This document shows positions 1 through 9,672 of a stretch of 64,000 nucleotides of DNA, piece by piece. The stretch lies in the NCBI RefSeq assembly GCF_009912395.1, contig NZ_WNDO01000021.1, forward strand, positions 32,846-96,845, given 5' to 3'. The notes below the pieces were generated by a model. The model made no database searches. It was not told where the DNA came from and worked only from the letters and a program-made list of their open reading frames with translations. The DNA comes from Luteibacter sp. GTDB lineage: Bacteria; Pseudomonadota; Gammaproteobacteria; Xanthomonadales; Rhodanobacteraceae. Position numbers and translations under genes: made by a program. Numbering within the stretch: position 1 is the stretch's first letter; each line of letters starts with the position of its first letter.

Positions 1-3000
1 AGGATTTCGAGCCCCGAATGATCGCTCGCCAGATGATGCAGGCGAAGCGCGACATGCCAGCGATCATTCTCGGCATCGTGGGCGACGTCGAAACGTAGCA
101 AGGGTGCGCGTTCAAGGTCGACCCGGTGATGGCGCGGATCGACACGCGAGACCAGCTGCGCACCGATCGAACCGTTCGCGGGATCGAGCTGCCATGTCGT
201 CACCTCGACCGTGGCGTGACGCCACACGACCTGGGCCGGCTGCGGCAGTTGGTCCCAGACAAACGACGTGCGCAGGATGTCGTGCCGATCGACGACCGTT
301 TGCACGGCAGCCAGGAAGCGATTCAGCAGATCCTCGTCCGCCATGGCCAGTTCGACCAGGAGCATGTACGGATCGCCCTGCTTCGCGATCAGATGGTGGA
401 AGAGGATGCCATCCTGCAACGGCGACAGCGCGTAGATATCCTGGATATTGGAGACGCCGCCAGGCACTTTCGCGACGATACGATCGATGTCCTCTTGCGC
501 AAGGTCGATCAACGGAAGCATCGAAGGCACGATAGCCGCGGCATTTGGTCCGATACCGTTCACAGGCACGGCGATTTCATGACCCTGCCTGAGCATGGCA
601 GCGACTTCGCGCAGGTTCGGCGCGGCGAAAAGCGCCCGCACTTCCAGCGACAATCCTTCGTCTCGAAGCCGTTCCATGTGCTTCACGGCAAGCAGTGAGT
701 GGCCACCCAAGGCAAAGAAATTGTCGTTACGCCCTACCCGCTCGACACCCAAAAGCTCTTGCCACAGTGTCGCGAGAAGCTCTTCCATAGGACCCGTAGG
801 CGCTTCATAGACTTCTCGCGCATAGGCACTGTCGTCCGGTGCGGGAAGCGACTTGCGATCCAACTTGCCGTTCGGCGTCAGCGGTAGCACGTCCAGAATG
901 ACGAAGGCCGATGGCACCATGTAATCGGGAAGTCGCTGTGCGAGCTGCGCGCGTATCGCCTCAAGAGTAGCGTCACGATGCATGTCCTTGTGCAGCACGA
1001 TATAGGCGACGAGGAACTTTCCGCCCGAAGCATCTCTTGCGACCACCGCCGCATCGCGAATGCTGCCGTGCTCAAGCAATCGACCTTCTATTTCACCCAG
1101 TTCGATGCGAAAACCACGGATTTTTACCTGGTCGTCGTTGCGTCCCAGATAGACGATGGTACCGTCCGGAAGATGCCTTGCGAGGTCGCCCGTGCGATAC
1201 ATCCGCGCGCCCGGCACGTTACTGAATCGATCGGACACGAATCGTTCCGCGGTGAGGTCCGGTCGATTGAGGTACCCTCGCGCCACCTGAACGCCGCCAA
1301 TGTACAGCTCGCCTACCGCACCCTGAGGTACCGGCTGGGCAAAGGCATCCAACAGGTAGATCGATGTATTGGCGATGGGCTTCCCGATGGGGATATTGTC
1401 CGGTAGCTCGCTTCCTTCGCATGGCCACGCCGTGACGTCGACGGCGGCCTCCGTGGGACCATAGAGATTATGCAGCGCGACCGAAGGCAGCGCCTGGCGG
1501 AACTTCCTCGCGAGCGCGCCCGGGAGCGCCTCGCCACTGCACATGACATGGCGCAGGGTTGGCAGACCATCCGCCTTGCCGCTATCGACGAAGAGCTGAA
1601 GCATCGACGGAACGAAATGCAGGATGGTGATGCCATGCCTGCGAATCGCCTCGGCCAGGTAAGACGGATCCTTGTGCCCTTGCGGACGCGCCATCACCAG
1701 GCGAGCGCCATGCAGCAATGGCCAGAAGAACTCCCACACGGACACGTCGAAGCCGAACGGTGTCTTCTGCAGTACCGCATCCGCCTCGGTGAGCCCATAG
1801 GCTTCCTGCATCCAGAGAAGCCGATTCACCACACCACGGTGTTCGTTCATCACCCCTTTGGGGCGCCCTGTCGATCCGGAGGTATAGATCACATAAGCGA
1901 GCGCGGAGGGATCGAAACCCGGGACGACGGGGTTAAGTGGCGAGCGGTGCCCCCACGGCCTTGAAGGATCGTCCAGTTCGAGCACCGCCACCTGGGGAGA
2001 CAACGACAACGTGCCATGCAGGGCGGCTGTCGTAAGCAGCACCTGCGGGGCGCTGTCCTCCAGCATCCATTCAAGGCGATCCACCGGATAGGACGGGTCT
2101 AGCGGCACGTAGCCGGCACCCGCCTTCAGCACGGCCAGCAGACCCACCACCATACCTACACTGCGCTCCGCGTACACGGCGACGCGGGCGTCAGGACCCA
2201 CGCCTTTGCTCGCAAGCTCATGCGCAAGACGATTCGCTTCCGCATTGAGCCACGCATACGTCACCTGCTCATCGTCCGCGACGACGGCGACGATATCCGG
2301 CGTACGTTCGGCCTGCGCCTCGAACCGCTGGTGGATGCCGAGATCGGTCGGGTACGTACGCTCCGTTGCATTCCACGCGGTCAACAGGCGCGCGCGTTCT
2401 TCCCTCTCCAGGATATCGATGCCACCTACCGCCTGAAGCGGGTCAACCGACATCGTGTTGAGCACGCAGAGCAAGGCATGGCGATGTCGTTCCATCGTCT
2501 CGGCATCGAACAAGGCCGTGGCGTAACGCAGGTTGCCTTCCAACCTCCCCTCACGCTCACCGAGGTTCAGCTCAATGTCGTACTTCACCGGCATCCATGG
2601 CACGTCCATGGCCTGGCCTTGAACACCCTGGACATCCCATTGACCGATCACATCGTCATCCCAGGCCAGTAGCACCTGGAAGATCGGCGTATGTTCAAGG
2701 TGGCGCGGCGGCTTCACCGCTTCCACCACCTGCTCGAAAGGCAGGTCCTGATGAACCTGCGCGTCCGCCGTTACCCGACGCACGCGATTCAGCAACGTGG
2801 CGACGTCTGGACGTTCCGACAGGTCGATTCGCAGGGCAAGGCTGTTGACGAAAAAGCCGACCAGAGATTCGGTCTGGACATGACCTCGGTTGGCACCGGC
2901 AATACCGATGACCAGATCCTCCTGGCCCGAGAGCCTGGCCAGTACGGAAGCCCACGCGGCCAGCACGCCCATGAACAGGGTGGCGCCGTGGTCCTGCGCG

Positions 3001-6000
3001 AACGTTTTCAGACGCCGAGTGGCCGCCTCGTCCAGCGACACCGGTACGCTGGCACCGTCGAAGCTCTGTAGCGGCGGGCGCGCCCTGTCCGTGGGCAATG
3101 CCAGCAGGACGGGAGCATCGGCCAATTGTCGTTTCCAATAAGCCGACTGCTCCGCCAGACGCTCGCCGTGCATCCATGCACGTTGCCATGCCGCGTAGTC
3201 GGGATACTGAATATCCAGCGAAGGCAGCGGGTCGCCCCGGTCTTCCCGGAAGGCGGCATATAGGGCAGACAACTCCCTCAGCAACACGCCCACCGACCAA
3301 CCATCGGAAACGATGTGATGCTGGGTCAGCAGGAACGCATGGTCGTCGTCTGCCAGTTCGATCCAGCGCGCACGCACGAGCGGACCTACCGCCAGATCGA
3401 AGGTCGCGCTCCCTTCTTCCTGGTGCAACCGACTCAGCGCAGCGGACGGGTCTTGCTCGCCACGCAGATCGTCTTCGCGCCACGGCATGCCCTGTCCAGC
3501 AGGAAGAAGGCGCACCTGGGGCGTGCCACCCACGCTGACGAAATGGCTGCGCAGGGCTTCGTGGCGTGCCCATACCGTATCCAGCGCGCGACGCCACGCC
3601 GCCTTGTCCAGCGATCCGCGAAGCCGCAGGCCGAGGGGGATGTGATAACTCTCGTTATGCTCGTCGAGTTGCGCGAGGAACCACAGGCGCTGTTGGGCGA
3701 ACGACAAGGGCAGCACGGCGTCGCGCGACACGCTCTCGATCGTCGTCGAGTCGTATCGTGCCCCGGCAAGACGCTGCGACACGGTTTCGCCCAGCCCGGC
3801 CAGCGTGGGTGCGGCAAACAGGGCGGACAGCGGAAGCTCGATCTGGAACAGGGACGGTAGACGACTCAGCAGCCTGACGGCCAGCAATGAATGGCCGCCC
3901 AGTGCGAAGAAATCGTCATGCCGCCCGACCCGATCGACGCCCAGCAATGCCTGCCATGTCGCGGCCAGCGCTTCTTCGACGTCACCTGACGGCGCTTCGT
4001 AACGCTCACGGGAAAAGGCATCGTCGTCGAGAGCGGGCAACGCGCGACGATCCAGCTTGCCGTTGGTCGTGAGCGGCAGCGCGGCCAAGCGAACGAACGC
4101 GGACGGGACCATGTAGTCCGGCACGTGTCGACCCATGCGCGTACGCAGCGTAGGCATCGTGGCATCGGCGTCGATACCGTCTCCCAACACCACGTAAGCG
4201 ACAAGTCGCTTCTCGCCCGCCGTCGGCACGTGCGCGACGACGACGGCGTCGTTTACCTCGTCCAACCCTCGCAGCGTCGCTTCTACGTCGCCCAGTTCGA
4301 TGCGGAACCCGCGGATCTTCACCTGCTCGTCGTTGCGTCCCAGGTAGGCCAGCCTGCCGTCTGGCAGGAAGCGCACCACGTCGCCCGTGCGATACATCCG
4401 TGCCCCCGGAACCCGGCTGAACGGATCGGCGAGAAAGCGTTCGGCCGTCAGTTCCGGTCGCCGCCAGTAGCCACGCGCCACGCCTGCGCCACCCACGTAG
4501 AGCTCGCCCGTGGCACCCGGCGGTACGAGCCGCCGCTGGGCATCAAGCACGTATACGCGTGTATTGGCGATGGGACGGCCGATGGACGGCTGTATGTCGC
4601 CCGCCTCGACGACACCGGAGGTCGCCACCACCGTCGTTTCCGTGGGGCCATAGTTGTTGGTCAGTCGTATATGCGCCGGCAACGAGGCAGGCACGTCGGC
4701 GAGACGATCGCCACCCACCAGCAGATGGTTCAGGCTCGACGGCAACGTACCGTCCATCGCGAGCTGGGCCAGCGGCGTGACAAGGAAAGCGCTGTCCACC
4801 GGCTGCTCACGCCACCAGGGCAACAGCATGGCGGGATCGCGGCTGATCCGCGACGGTGGCAGGTGCAGCGTGACGCCGCTGGCCAGCGCTGGCCAGAGTT
4901 CCCACGCGCTGGCGTCGAAGGCGACACCCGCGGTGGCCGTGCTGTGCTGGCCCGCCGCGAGGCCGAAAGTCTCCGCGTGCCAGGCAATGAGGTTGACGAA
5001 CGTACGATGCTCGACCATCACGCCCTTGGGCGTGCCGGTCGAACCGGACGTGTAGATCAGGTACGCGAGATCGCCCGGAACCAGGCCAGGCACCTGCGGA
5101 TCGCTCGCCGGCCATGCGGAGCCGAGTGTGACGTCATCCAGGGCGAGGCTGCCCGCACCCGCGGCGCCCATGGCCTGTCGGCCTGCGACGTCGGCCAGTA
5201 TCGCGGCAGGCTCGACATCGGCGAGGGTCTGTTCGAGGCGATCGGCAGGATAGGCGGGGTCCAGGGGAACGTAAGCGGCGCCGGCCTTCAGTACGGCGAG
5301 CAGCCCGGTCACCAGGGCCACACTGCGTTCCGCGCAGACGGCTACGCGATCGTCCCGCCCTACGCCCAGATCGATGAGATGGTGCGCAAGGCGGTTGGCC
5401 TGCGCGTTCAATGCCGCATAGCTGACCTGCTCGTCGCCCCGGACAAGCGCGAGCGCATCCGGATTCCGTGCCACCTGCTCCTCGAACAAGGCGTGGATGC
5501 AGCGAGCGGTGTCGTATGCCCGCTCCGTGGCGTTCCAGGTATCGAGCAAGAGGTGTCGCTCTTCGGGCGACAGCAGCGTCACCTCGTTTGCAGGCGCGTG
5601 CAGATCGGTCGATGCGCTGGCAAGGTAATCCAGCAGCCGATCGGCATGGCGCGCTACCGATACGTCGTTGAAGACGGATTGGTTGAAGCGAAGCTCCAAT
5701 CCCATCGGCGCGTTTCGACCGAACTGCGTGAAAAGGAAAGACAGACCTGCCTGCGGGCCGCTCAACCATTTCAGGTGGGCTGGCTCGCCGCCGAGTTCCA
5801 GGCTGCGCTTCAGGAAAAGCGTGTTGACGCTGACATCGACGTGGCGCGGATCGAGTCCATGGTGACGGACCAGCTCACTGAACGGATAGCGCCCGTGAGC
5901 CATCACGTCACGGAACATGCTGGCCGACGCGCCGATGCGCGCGCCGATCGTATCGCCACCGGCGGAGGACAAACGCAGCGGAAGCACTTTCGCGAACTGC

Positions 6001-7592
6001 CCGAGGGTATCGAGCATGTCGCGTGTACGGTTGAGGTAAGCCACGCCGATGACGATCTCGTCTTCACCGGCCATGCGTGCCAGGTACATGGCCGTGAGCG
6101 CGGTCAGGCACTCCGAAGGCGTAACCGACGCCTCGTCGGCGAGCCGCTGGATGGCGGCCTGCAACTCGGGCGACAAAGTACGCGTGACCGACGCGACACG
6201 GAACGGCGTACCGATGGCGTGCGGGCGATCGGCCAGCACCGCGAGAAGCGACGTCTCCGGAAGCCCCGCCAGGTCGTGGTGCCAGAAAGCGCCGTCCTCC
6301 GTATAGGTCGCGGAATCCTCATAAGCCAGGTCCAACGCCAGGCTGTCGAGATAATGGCGGTCCAACGTGAAACGATGGGATGGATCGCGCGCCAGCAGGG
6401 CGTAGTTCTTTGCCAGGTTCTCGGCCGTGCGCAGGGTCGTCCAGCCATCGGTCACCAGGTGATGCAGGCGCCAGACGACCCACGACGTGTCCGCCCAGTG
6501 GAACACGGCCGCGATGCCCTGCATGTCGATGTCGGCGATGAGGTCGCGATGCCACTGGCGAACGATCTCGGTACGTGCATGTTCGTCGGCAATCGATTCA
6601 TTGACGAAATTCGCCCGCGTCGTCATTGGCGCTGTCGACTGACGTTGCCAGCCGGCATCGTTCCATTGGAGCCAGAATGCCTGGTTCTGCGCGATCACCG
6701 CGTCGACGGCCGCTTCCAGCCATCCGCGATTCACCGATGGCCCACAACGCAACACCGATATCGTCTGGTAAGAGCTTCCCGGCGTCGCCTGTTCTTCGAT
6801 CCAGATGGCCTTTTGTGCGGTCGAAAGCGGGTACCAGGCGCCCGGATCGCTCCGGCCAGGCAAGCGATGCCCGACACCGGGCTGATCGGCGGCTGTCCAC
6901 GTTTCGTTGCTCAGCCGCCATAGGTCCTCGACGCGGGTGTCGGGGGCATCCAACGCCGCCATCGCGAACGAAACGTACAAAGCCCCCAGGCTCTTCGCCG
7001 ATGCCTCGTCGAAGAGACGTCCGTCGTAAACCACCTCGAAAGACAAGCCGTCGTCGCCCTGCTGCACGCAGATGGCGAAATCGACGCCGGTTGGGATCAC
7101 CGCGCCGCCGTCCGTCGACCACGAAAAGAACACCTGGAAGATGGGATGATGCGAGGTCTCCGTATCCAGCCCCATGGCGGCAACTTTGTCCTCGAAAGGC
7201 AGGCCGGCGTGATCGCGAGCCCACCGCGAGGCCTGCTCCGACTGTTCCCAGCATGCGCGTAGGGATGACGATCTCTCGACACGGTAAGGCAACACATCGA
7301 TCTCGTCGCCTCCGTTGCCATCCGCACCGATCACGATGTCCCTGCTCGCCGCCAGTGTCGCGCAAAGCGCGGCGAAGCTGCCCGCCATGATCGCGAAGGG
7401 CGCCACCGCGCCGGACGTCGAAACATGGGTCAGCGCGTCCAGAAGGCCCGATGGGCAGGCTATCGCGCAACGCGACAGGCCGGTGCCGGCGCGCAGGGAG
7501 CGCGGACGGTCGAACGGAAGGTCGATGCGTACCGGCTGGCCGGCAAGATGCGCGCGCCAGGCGCGACGAAGCTCAACGAGACTGTCGTTCAT
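1..7592 (-). CDS. Non-ribosomal peptide synthetase, 5' part (runs off the left edge)
   Basis: Multimodular enzyme that activates amino acids as adenylates, tethers them to carrier domains and condenses them. The frame stays open for 2530 codons from ATG 7592 (GGAG 10 nt upstream) to the window edge. Domains seen: a C-terminal half of a condensation (C) domain, residues about 1-270; a full C domain with HHLVTDG at 377-383; adenylation domain A1 with [11 protein letters not shown] at 847 and YGPTE at 981; carrier T1 with GGHS, Ser1235; C2 with HHIVSDG at 1425; A2 with [11 protein letters not shown] at 1903 and YGPTE at 2044; T2 with Ser2299; and the start of C3 with HHLASDH at 2519. Read by eye, the specificity pockets are D-A-W-(F/L)-L-G-N-V-V for A1 (leucine-like) and D-V-W-H-M-S-L-V-D for A2 (serine-like). 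No epimerase domain lies between the modules seen. The product cannot be named; the 3' modules and release domain lie outside the window. Confidence 0.93.
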   Translation of the reverse strand, partial: MNDSLVELRRAWRAHLAGQPVRIDLPFDRPRSLRAGTGLSRCAIACPSGLLDALTHVSTSGAVAPFAIMAGSFAALCATLAASRDIVIGADGNGGDEIDVLPYRVERSSSLRACWEQSEQASRWARDHAGLPFEDKVAAMGLDTETSHHPIFQVFFSWSTDGGAVIPTGVDFAICVQQGDDGLSFEVVYDGRLFDEASAKSLGALYVSFAMAALDAPDTRVEDLWRLSNETWTAADQPGVGHRLPGRSDPGAWYPLSTAQKAIWIEEQATPGSSYQTISVLRCGPSVNRGWLEAAVDAVIAQNQAFWLQWNDAGWQRQSTAPMTTRANFVNESIADEHARTEIVRQWHRDLIADIDMQGIAAVFHWADTSWVVWRLHHLVTDGWTTLRTAENLAKNYALLARDPSHRFTLDRHYLDSLALDLAYEDSATYTEDGAFWHHDLAGLPETSLLAVLADRPHAIGTPFRVASVTRTLSPELQAAIQRLADEASVTPSECLTALTAMYLARMAGEDEIVIGVAYLNRTRDMLDTLGQFAKVLPLRLSSAGGDTIGARIGASASMFRDVMAHGRYPFSELVRHHGLDPRHVDVSVNTLFLKRSLELGGEPAHLKWLSGPQAGLSFLFTQFGRNAPMGLELRFNQSVFNDVSVARHADRLLDYLASASTDLHAPANEVTLLSPEERHLLLDTWNATERAYDTARCIHALFEEQVARNPDALALVRGDEQVSYAALNAQANRLAHHLIDLGVGRDDRVAVCAERSVALVTGLLAVLKAGAAYVPLDPAYPADRLEQTLADVEPAAILADVAGRQAMGAAGAGSLALDDVTLGSAWPASDPQVPGLVPGDLAYLIYTSGSTGTPKGVMVEHRTFVNLIAWHAETFGLAAGQHSTATAGVAFDASAWELWPALASGVTLHLPPSRISRDPAMLLPWWREQPVDSAFLVTPLAQLAMDGTLPSSLNHLLVGGDRLADVPASLPAHIRLTNNYGPTETTVVATSGVVEAGDIQPSIGRPIANTRVYVLDAQRRLVPPGATGELYVGGAGVARGYWRRPELTAERFLADPFSRVPGARMYRTGDVVRFLPDGRLAYLGRNDEQVKIRGFRIELGDVEATLRGLDEVNDAVVVAHVPTAGEKRLVAYVVLGDGIDADATMPTLRTRMGRHVPDYMVPSAFVRLAALPLTTNGKLDRRALPALDDDAFSRERYEAPSGDVEEALAATWQALLGVDRVGRHDDFFALGGHSLLAVRLLSRLPSLFQIELPLSALFAAPTLAGLGETVSQRLAGARYDSTTIESVSRDAVLPLSFAQQRLWFLAQLDEHNESYHIPLGLRLRGSLDKAAWRRALDTVWARHEALRSHFVSVGGTPQVRLLPAGQGMPWREDDLRGEQDPSAALSRLHQEEGSATFDLAVGPLVRARWIELADDDHAFLLTQHHIVSDGWSVGVLLRELSALYAAFREDRGDPLPSLDIQYPDYAAWQRAWMHGERLAEQSAYWKRQLADAPVLLALPTDRARPPLQSFDGASVPVSLDEAATRRLKTFAQDHGATLFMGVLAAWASVLARLSGQEDLVIGIAGANRGHVQTESLVGFFVNSLALRIDLSERPDVATLLNRVRRVTADAQVHQDLPFEQVVEAVKPPRHLEHTPIFQVLLAWDDDVIGQWDVQGVQGQAMDVPWMPVKYDIELNLGEREGRLEGNLRYATALFDAETMERHRHALLCVLNTMSVDPLQAVGGIDILEREERARLLTAWNATERTYPTDLGIHQRFEAQAERTPDIVAVVADDEQVTYAWLNAEANRLAHELASKGVGPDARVAVYAERSVGMVVGLLAVLKAGAGYVPLDPSYPVDRLEWMLEDSAPQVLLTTAALHGTLSLSPQVAVLELDDPSRPWGHRSPLNPVVPGFDPSALAYVIYTSGSTGRPKGVMNEHRGVVNRLLWMQEAYGLTEADAVLQKTPFGFDVSVWEFFWPLLHGARLVMARPQGHKDPSYLAEAIRRHGITILHFVPSMLQLFVDSGKADGLPTLRHVMCSGEALPGALARKFRQALPSVALHNLYGPTEAAVDVTAWPCEGSELPDNIPIGKPIANTSIYLLDAFAQPVPQGAVGELYIGGVQVARGYLNRPDLTAERFVSDRFSNVPGARMYRTGDLARHLPDGTIVYLGRNDDQVKIRGFRIELGEIEGRLLEHGSIRDAAVVARDASGGKFLVAYIVLHKDMHRDATLEAIRAQLAQRLPDYMVPSAFVILDVLPLTPNGKLDRKSLPAPDDSAYAREVYEAPTGPMEELLATLWQELLGVERVGRNDNFFALGGHSLLAVKHMERLRDEGLSLEVRALFAAPNLREVAAMLRQGHEIAVPVNGIGPNAAAIVPSMLPLIDLAQEDIDRIVAKVPGGVSNIQDIYALSPLQDGILFHHLIAKQGDPYMLLVELAMADEDLLNRFLAAVQTVVDRHDILRTSFVWDQLPQPAQVVWRHATVEVTTWQLDPANGSIGAQLVSRVDPRHHRVDLERAPLLRFDVAHDAENDRWHVALRLHHLASDHSGLEI

Positions 7593-8381
7593 AGGAAACG
7601 CACTCCAATAACCATCCTGATTAATGGCGGACTTCAGCCATAAGAACTTCTTTCCATCGTTCCTCGCGAATCCAACGCACAAGGGGACTCACCGCACTAA
7701 GCTCAGTTAGCGCGTCGATCCGACGAAACGATGTCATGGGGACCCGAACATATATCGCGTTGCATGGCGCCTTTATGACCACAAGGTCACCACGCATACA
7801 ACGATTCACGCGTTGCCGGTCAACACCATCCGGCCTGCCATTCGCGCATGGGCATACACCTTCGGCACGGTGCGCCATGGCACCGCGCCAGGACCTTGTC
7901 GGCTCGTATCAATCCCACGTTGCCAGTCCTTATTTCCGGTTTGATCGACGCGCCCTCTTCTTCGCGGCGACCGTGTTCATCTTCATTACAGATTCCGAAA
8001 GTAACGCTTTTACGCATTTTTCTTCGATACCTATCAGGGCGTGTTTTCGGCCACAAACAGGAAAGGCAACGTGCGCGAAGCGTTAGCTGTGACGTTCGTC
8101 GCAATACGCAGCCAAAAAAATAGGGCCCGCAATCCTTGCATGCGCAAGGTATGCACGGAAAAGTGCGCCTTGAGATGGCGCGCCAAAGGGTTCATGCCGA
8201 TATTGTTCCTTTGCATGAGATGTTTCGACATGCATGCGTCGATAGCGTCTTGCTGCCATACGCCAAAGCATGGAAGCGCGACGATACATCCTGACTCGGC
8301 ACTGTCGTGTCGGCGTCACCTTTGTCGGGGAGCATGCCCGGCAAAGAGGAGCCGAGGCGGGTGAGGTATCCTTTGCCCCCC
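7593..8381. other. Divergent intergenic region between the NRPS and the GNAT gene
   Basis: About 790 bases with lower GC than the flanks, especially 7981-8040, and no recognisable protein family. It must contain the NRPS promoter on the minus strand and the acetyltransferase promoter on the plus strand, but I see no convincing -35/-10 pair or repressor palindrome. One minus-strand frame of 85 codons (7621-7878) ends 28 nt before the NRPS start; only 44 of its 85 third positions are G or C, unlike the neighbouring genes, so I do not call it a gene. Confidence 0.6.
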
Positions 8382-8966
8382 ATGAGCACTCCCCTTCCCT
8401 CGAACTACACCATCGCCCCTGCCAGCACCGCCATCGACTTCGATGCCCTGGATTTTTCATCCGATATCGATGAAGTGGCCGCTCCGCCCTACGACAAGGG
8501 TCGCATCGTCGCCACGAATCCGGTGAAGTCACGGATCCGACGTCATCTGACTGGCCACTACGACCACTATCGCTCCACGGCCCTCGCGGAGCTGTTCGTG
8601 CTGCGCGATGGCGATACGCCCATAGGCTTCGCGGCGTGCTCCACGTACCTGCATGGGTACGCCGCGCTGGACGAGGTCTCGGTGGACCGGGCCCATCGTG
8701 AAAAAGGCCTGGGCGCGGCGCTTGTCGATCGCGTCGTCCAGTGGGCACGCGACAACGACTATGAGGGCGTGAGGGGAGAGACCCAGCACGACAATCTCCG
8801 CGCATGCGCTCTTTGCGAGCGCAAAGGTTTCACCCTGGGTGGATTCGATCAGCTGGTGTACGCCACCCACGGCATACATGCCGGCAAGGTGGCGCTGTAC
8901 TGGTACCTTCGCTTCGGGAGCAGCCGCGCGATGGACGAACTCAGTGGTGGGCCGGAGGCGGCCTGA
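8382..8966 (+). CDS. GNAT-family N-acetyltransferase, streptothricin-acetyltransferase-like
   Basis: Predicted cytosolic acetyl-CoA-dependent N-acetyltransferase of 194 residues. The acetyl-CoA binding motif is visible as REKGLGAALVDR. It is followed by GETQHDNLRAC and GFTLGGFDQLVY, and the chain ends with ALYWYLRF. The ETQ-N-AC...GFD-LVY...YWYL pattern is the one known from streptothricin acetyltransferases, so the substrate may be an amine-containing antibiotic; this is inference from motif similarity. ATG 8382 was chosen because family similarity begins just after it; an upstream in-frame ATG at 8334 has a poorly spaced Shine-Dalgarno. It is divergent from the NRPS and its last 26 bases overlap the convergent RidA gene. 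Self-protection against the NRPS product is possible but unproven. Confidence 0.82.
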   Translation: MSTPLPSNYTIAPASTAIDFDALDFSSDIDEVAAPPYDKGRIVATNPVKSRIRRHLTGHYDHYRSTALAELFVLRDGDTPIGFAACSTYLHGYAALDEVSVDRAHREKGLGAALVDRVVQWARDNDYEGVRGETQHDNLRACALCERKGFTLGGFDQLVYATHGIHAGKVALYWYLRFGSSRAMDELSGGPEAA

Positions 8967-9450
8967 CTGCCGTCACTTCTACCTCGACGAGGTAACCTGG
9001 ATTCACGAGGCCAGCCGCCTGCAATGAGGAGCGCGCTGGCAGGTTCGGCTGCCCTGACGTACCGAAGTACTGTCGATAGGCCGCGGTGAAACCTTCCAGG
9101 TCCATGCGCCCACCAAGACGAGGGTCACCGACCAGGAACACCTGCATCTTCACCACGTCCCCCATGCCCAATCCCATCTCCTTCAACTGACGCTCAATCG
9201 ATGCGAACACGCCCTGGGCCTGGGTTTTCGTGTCGCCATAGGCATCTACCGAATCAACGGGCGCGCTGGCGGAGATGCGTGGGGGCACGACGCCGCTGAC
9301 GAACACGAGCGAAGCGTCGGCCGGTACTTCCACCGCCGCCGAGATCGGCAGGGTGTTCCCGCGATTGGGGTGACGGACCACGCCAGCGCTGGCGGCAGCG
9401 GCGGATAGCAGGAGAAGACCGGCGATGCCGGCATGAAGGAACGTACGCAT
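8941..9450 (-). CDS. Exported RidA/YjgF/UK114-family protein
   Basis: Small RidA-fold protein of 169 residues. Cytosolic RidA deaminates reactive enamine/imine intermediates. This copy starts with MRTFLHAGIAGLLLLSAAA, a clear signal peptide, so it probably acts in the periplasm, where the usual substrate is not obvious. The family C-terminal signature is present as LPARSSLQAAGL followed by VEVEVTAV, with the Arg that binds the substrate carboxylate. ATG 9450 has GAGG 7 nt upstream. It lies on the same strand as, and downstream of, the TonB receptor gene but behind a terminator-like hairpin, so it is probably transcribed separately. Its 3' end overlaps the convergent GNAT gene. Confidence 0.85.
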   Translation of the reverse strand: MRTFLHAGIAGLLLLSAAAASAGVVRHPNRGNTLPISAAVEVPADASLVFVSGVVPPRISASAPVDSVDAYGDTKTQAQGVFASIERQLKEMGLGMGDVVKMQVFLVGDPRLGGRMDLEGFTAAYRQYFGTSGQPNLPARSSLQAAGLVNPGYLVEVEVTAVRPPPAHH

Positions 9451-9548
9451 GTCATGGCCTCGACGGGGAATGTTTCGCCAGTCTGCGGTGGCCATGTGTC
9501 CGGGGCATGTGCGCCGGCGGTGCCGATTGTCACGAAGTGTAGCCTTGC

Positions 9549-9580
9549 CCAAGAAGAAGGCCGGCATCCTTGCCGGCCCC
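9549..9580 (-). terminator. Rho-independent terminator-like hairpin after the TonB receptor
   Basis: Perfect 8-bp arms GGCCGGCA/TGCCGGCC with a 4-nt loop (9559-9578). Read on the minus strand they are followed by TTCTTCTT. It sits between the receptor stop (9673) and the RidA start (9450). Confidence 0.6.
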
Positions 9581-9672
9581 CGGGGGGCACCACGTGTACG
9601 CAGGAACGCGGATGTAGCCTGCGCACACTTCCTATAACGCGATGGCGCTTCTCCCCCCTACCCCTGATGCGA

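Noticed and set aside
4125..6923. Long open plus-strand frame of 932 codons opposite the NRPS.
   Set aside because: It is antisense to conserved adenylation, carrier and condensation domains, has no recognisable family, and is rich in Arg/Gly/His as expected for an antisense frame in high-GC DNA.
8041..8364. 107-codon plus-strand frame in the NRPS/GNAT gap.
   Set aside because: Cys/Arg-rich with irregular composition, no family resemblance, and it overlaps the GNAT leader.
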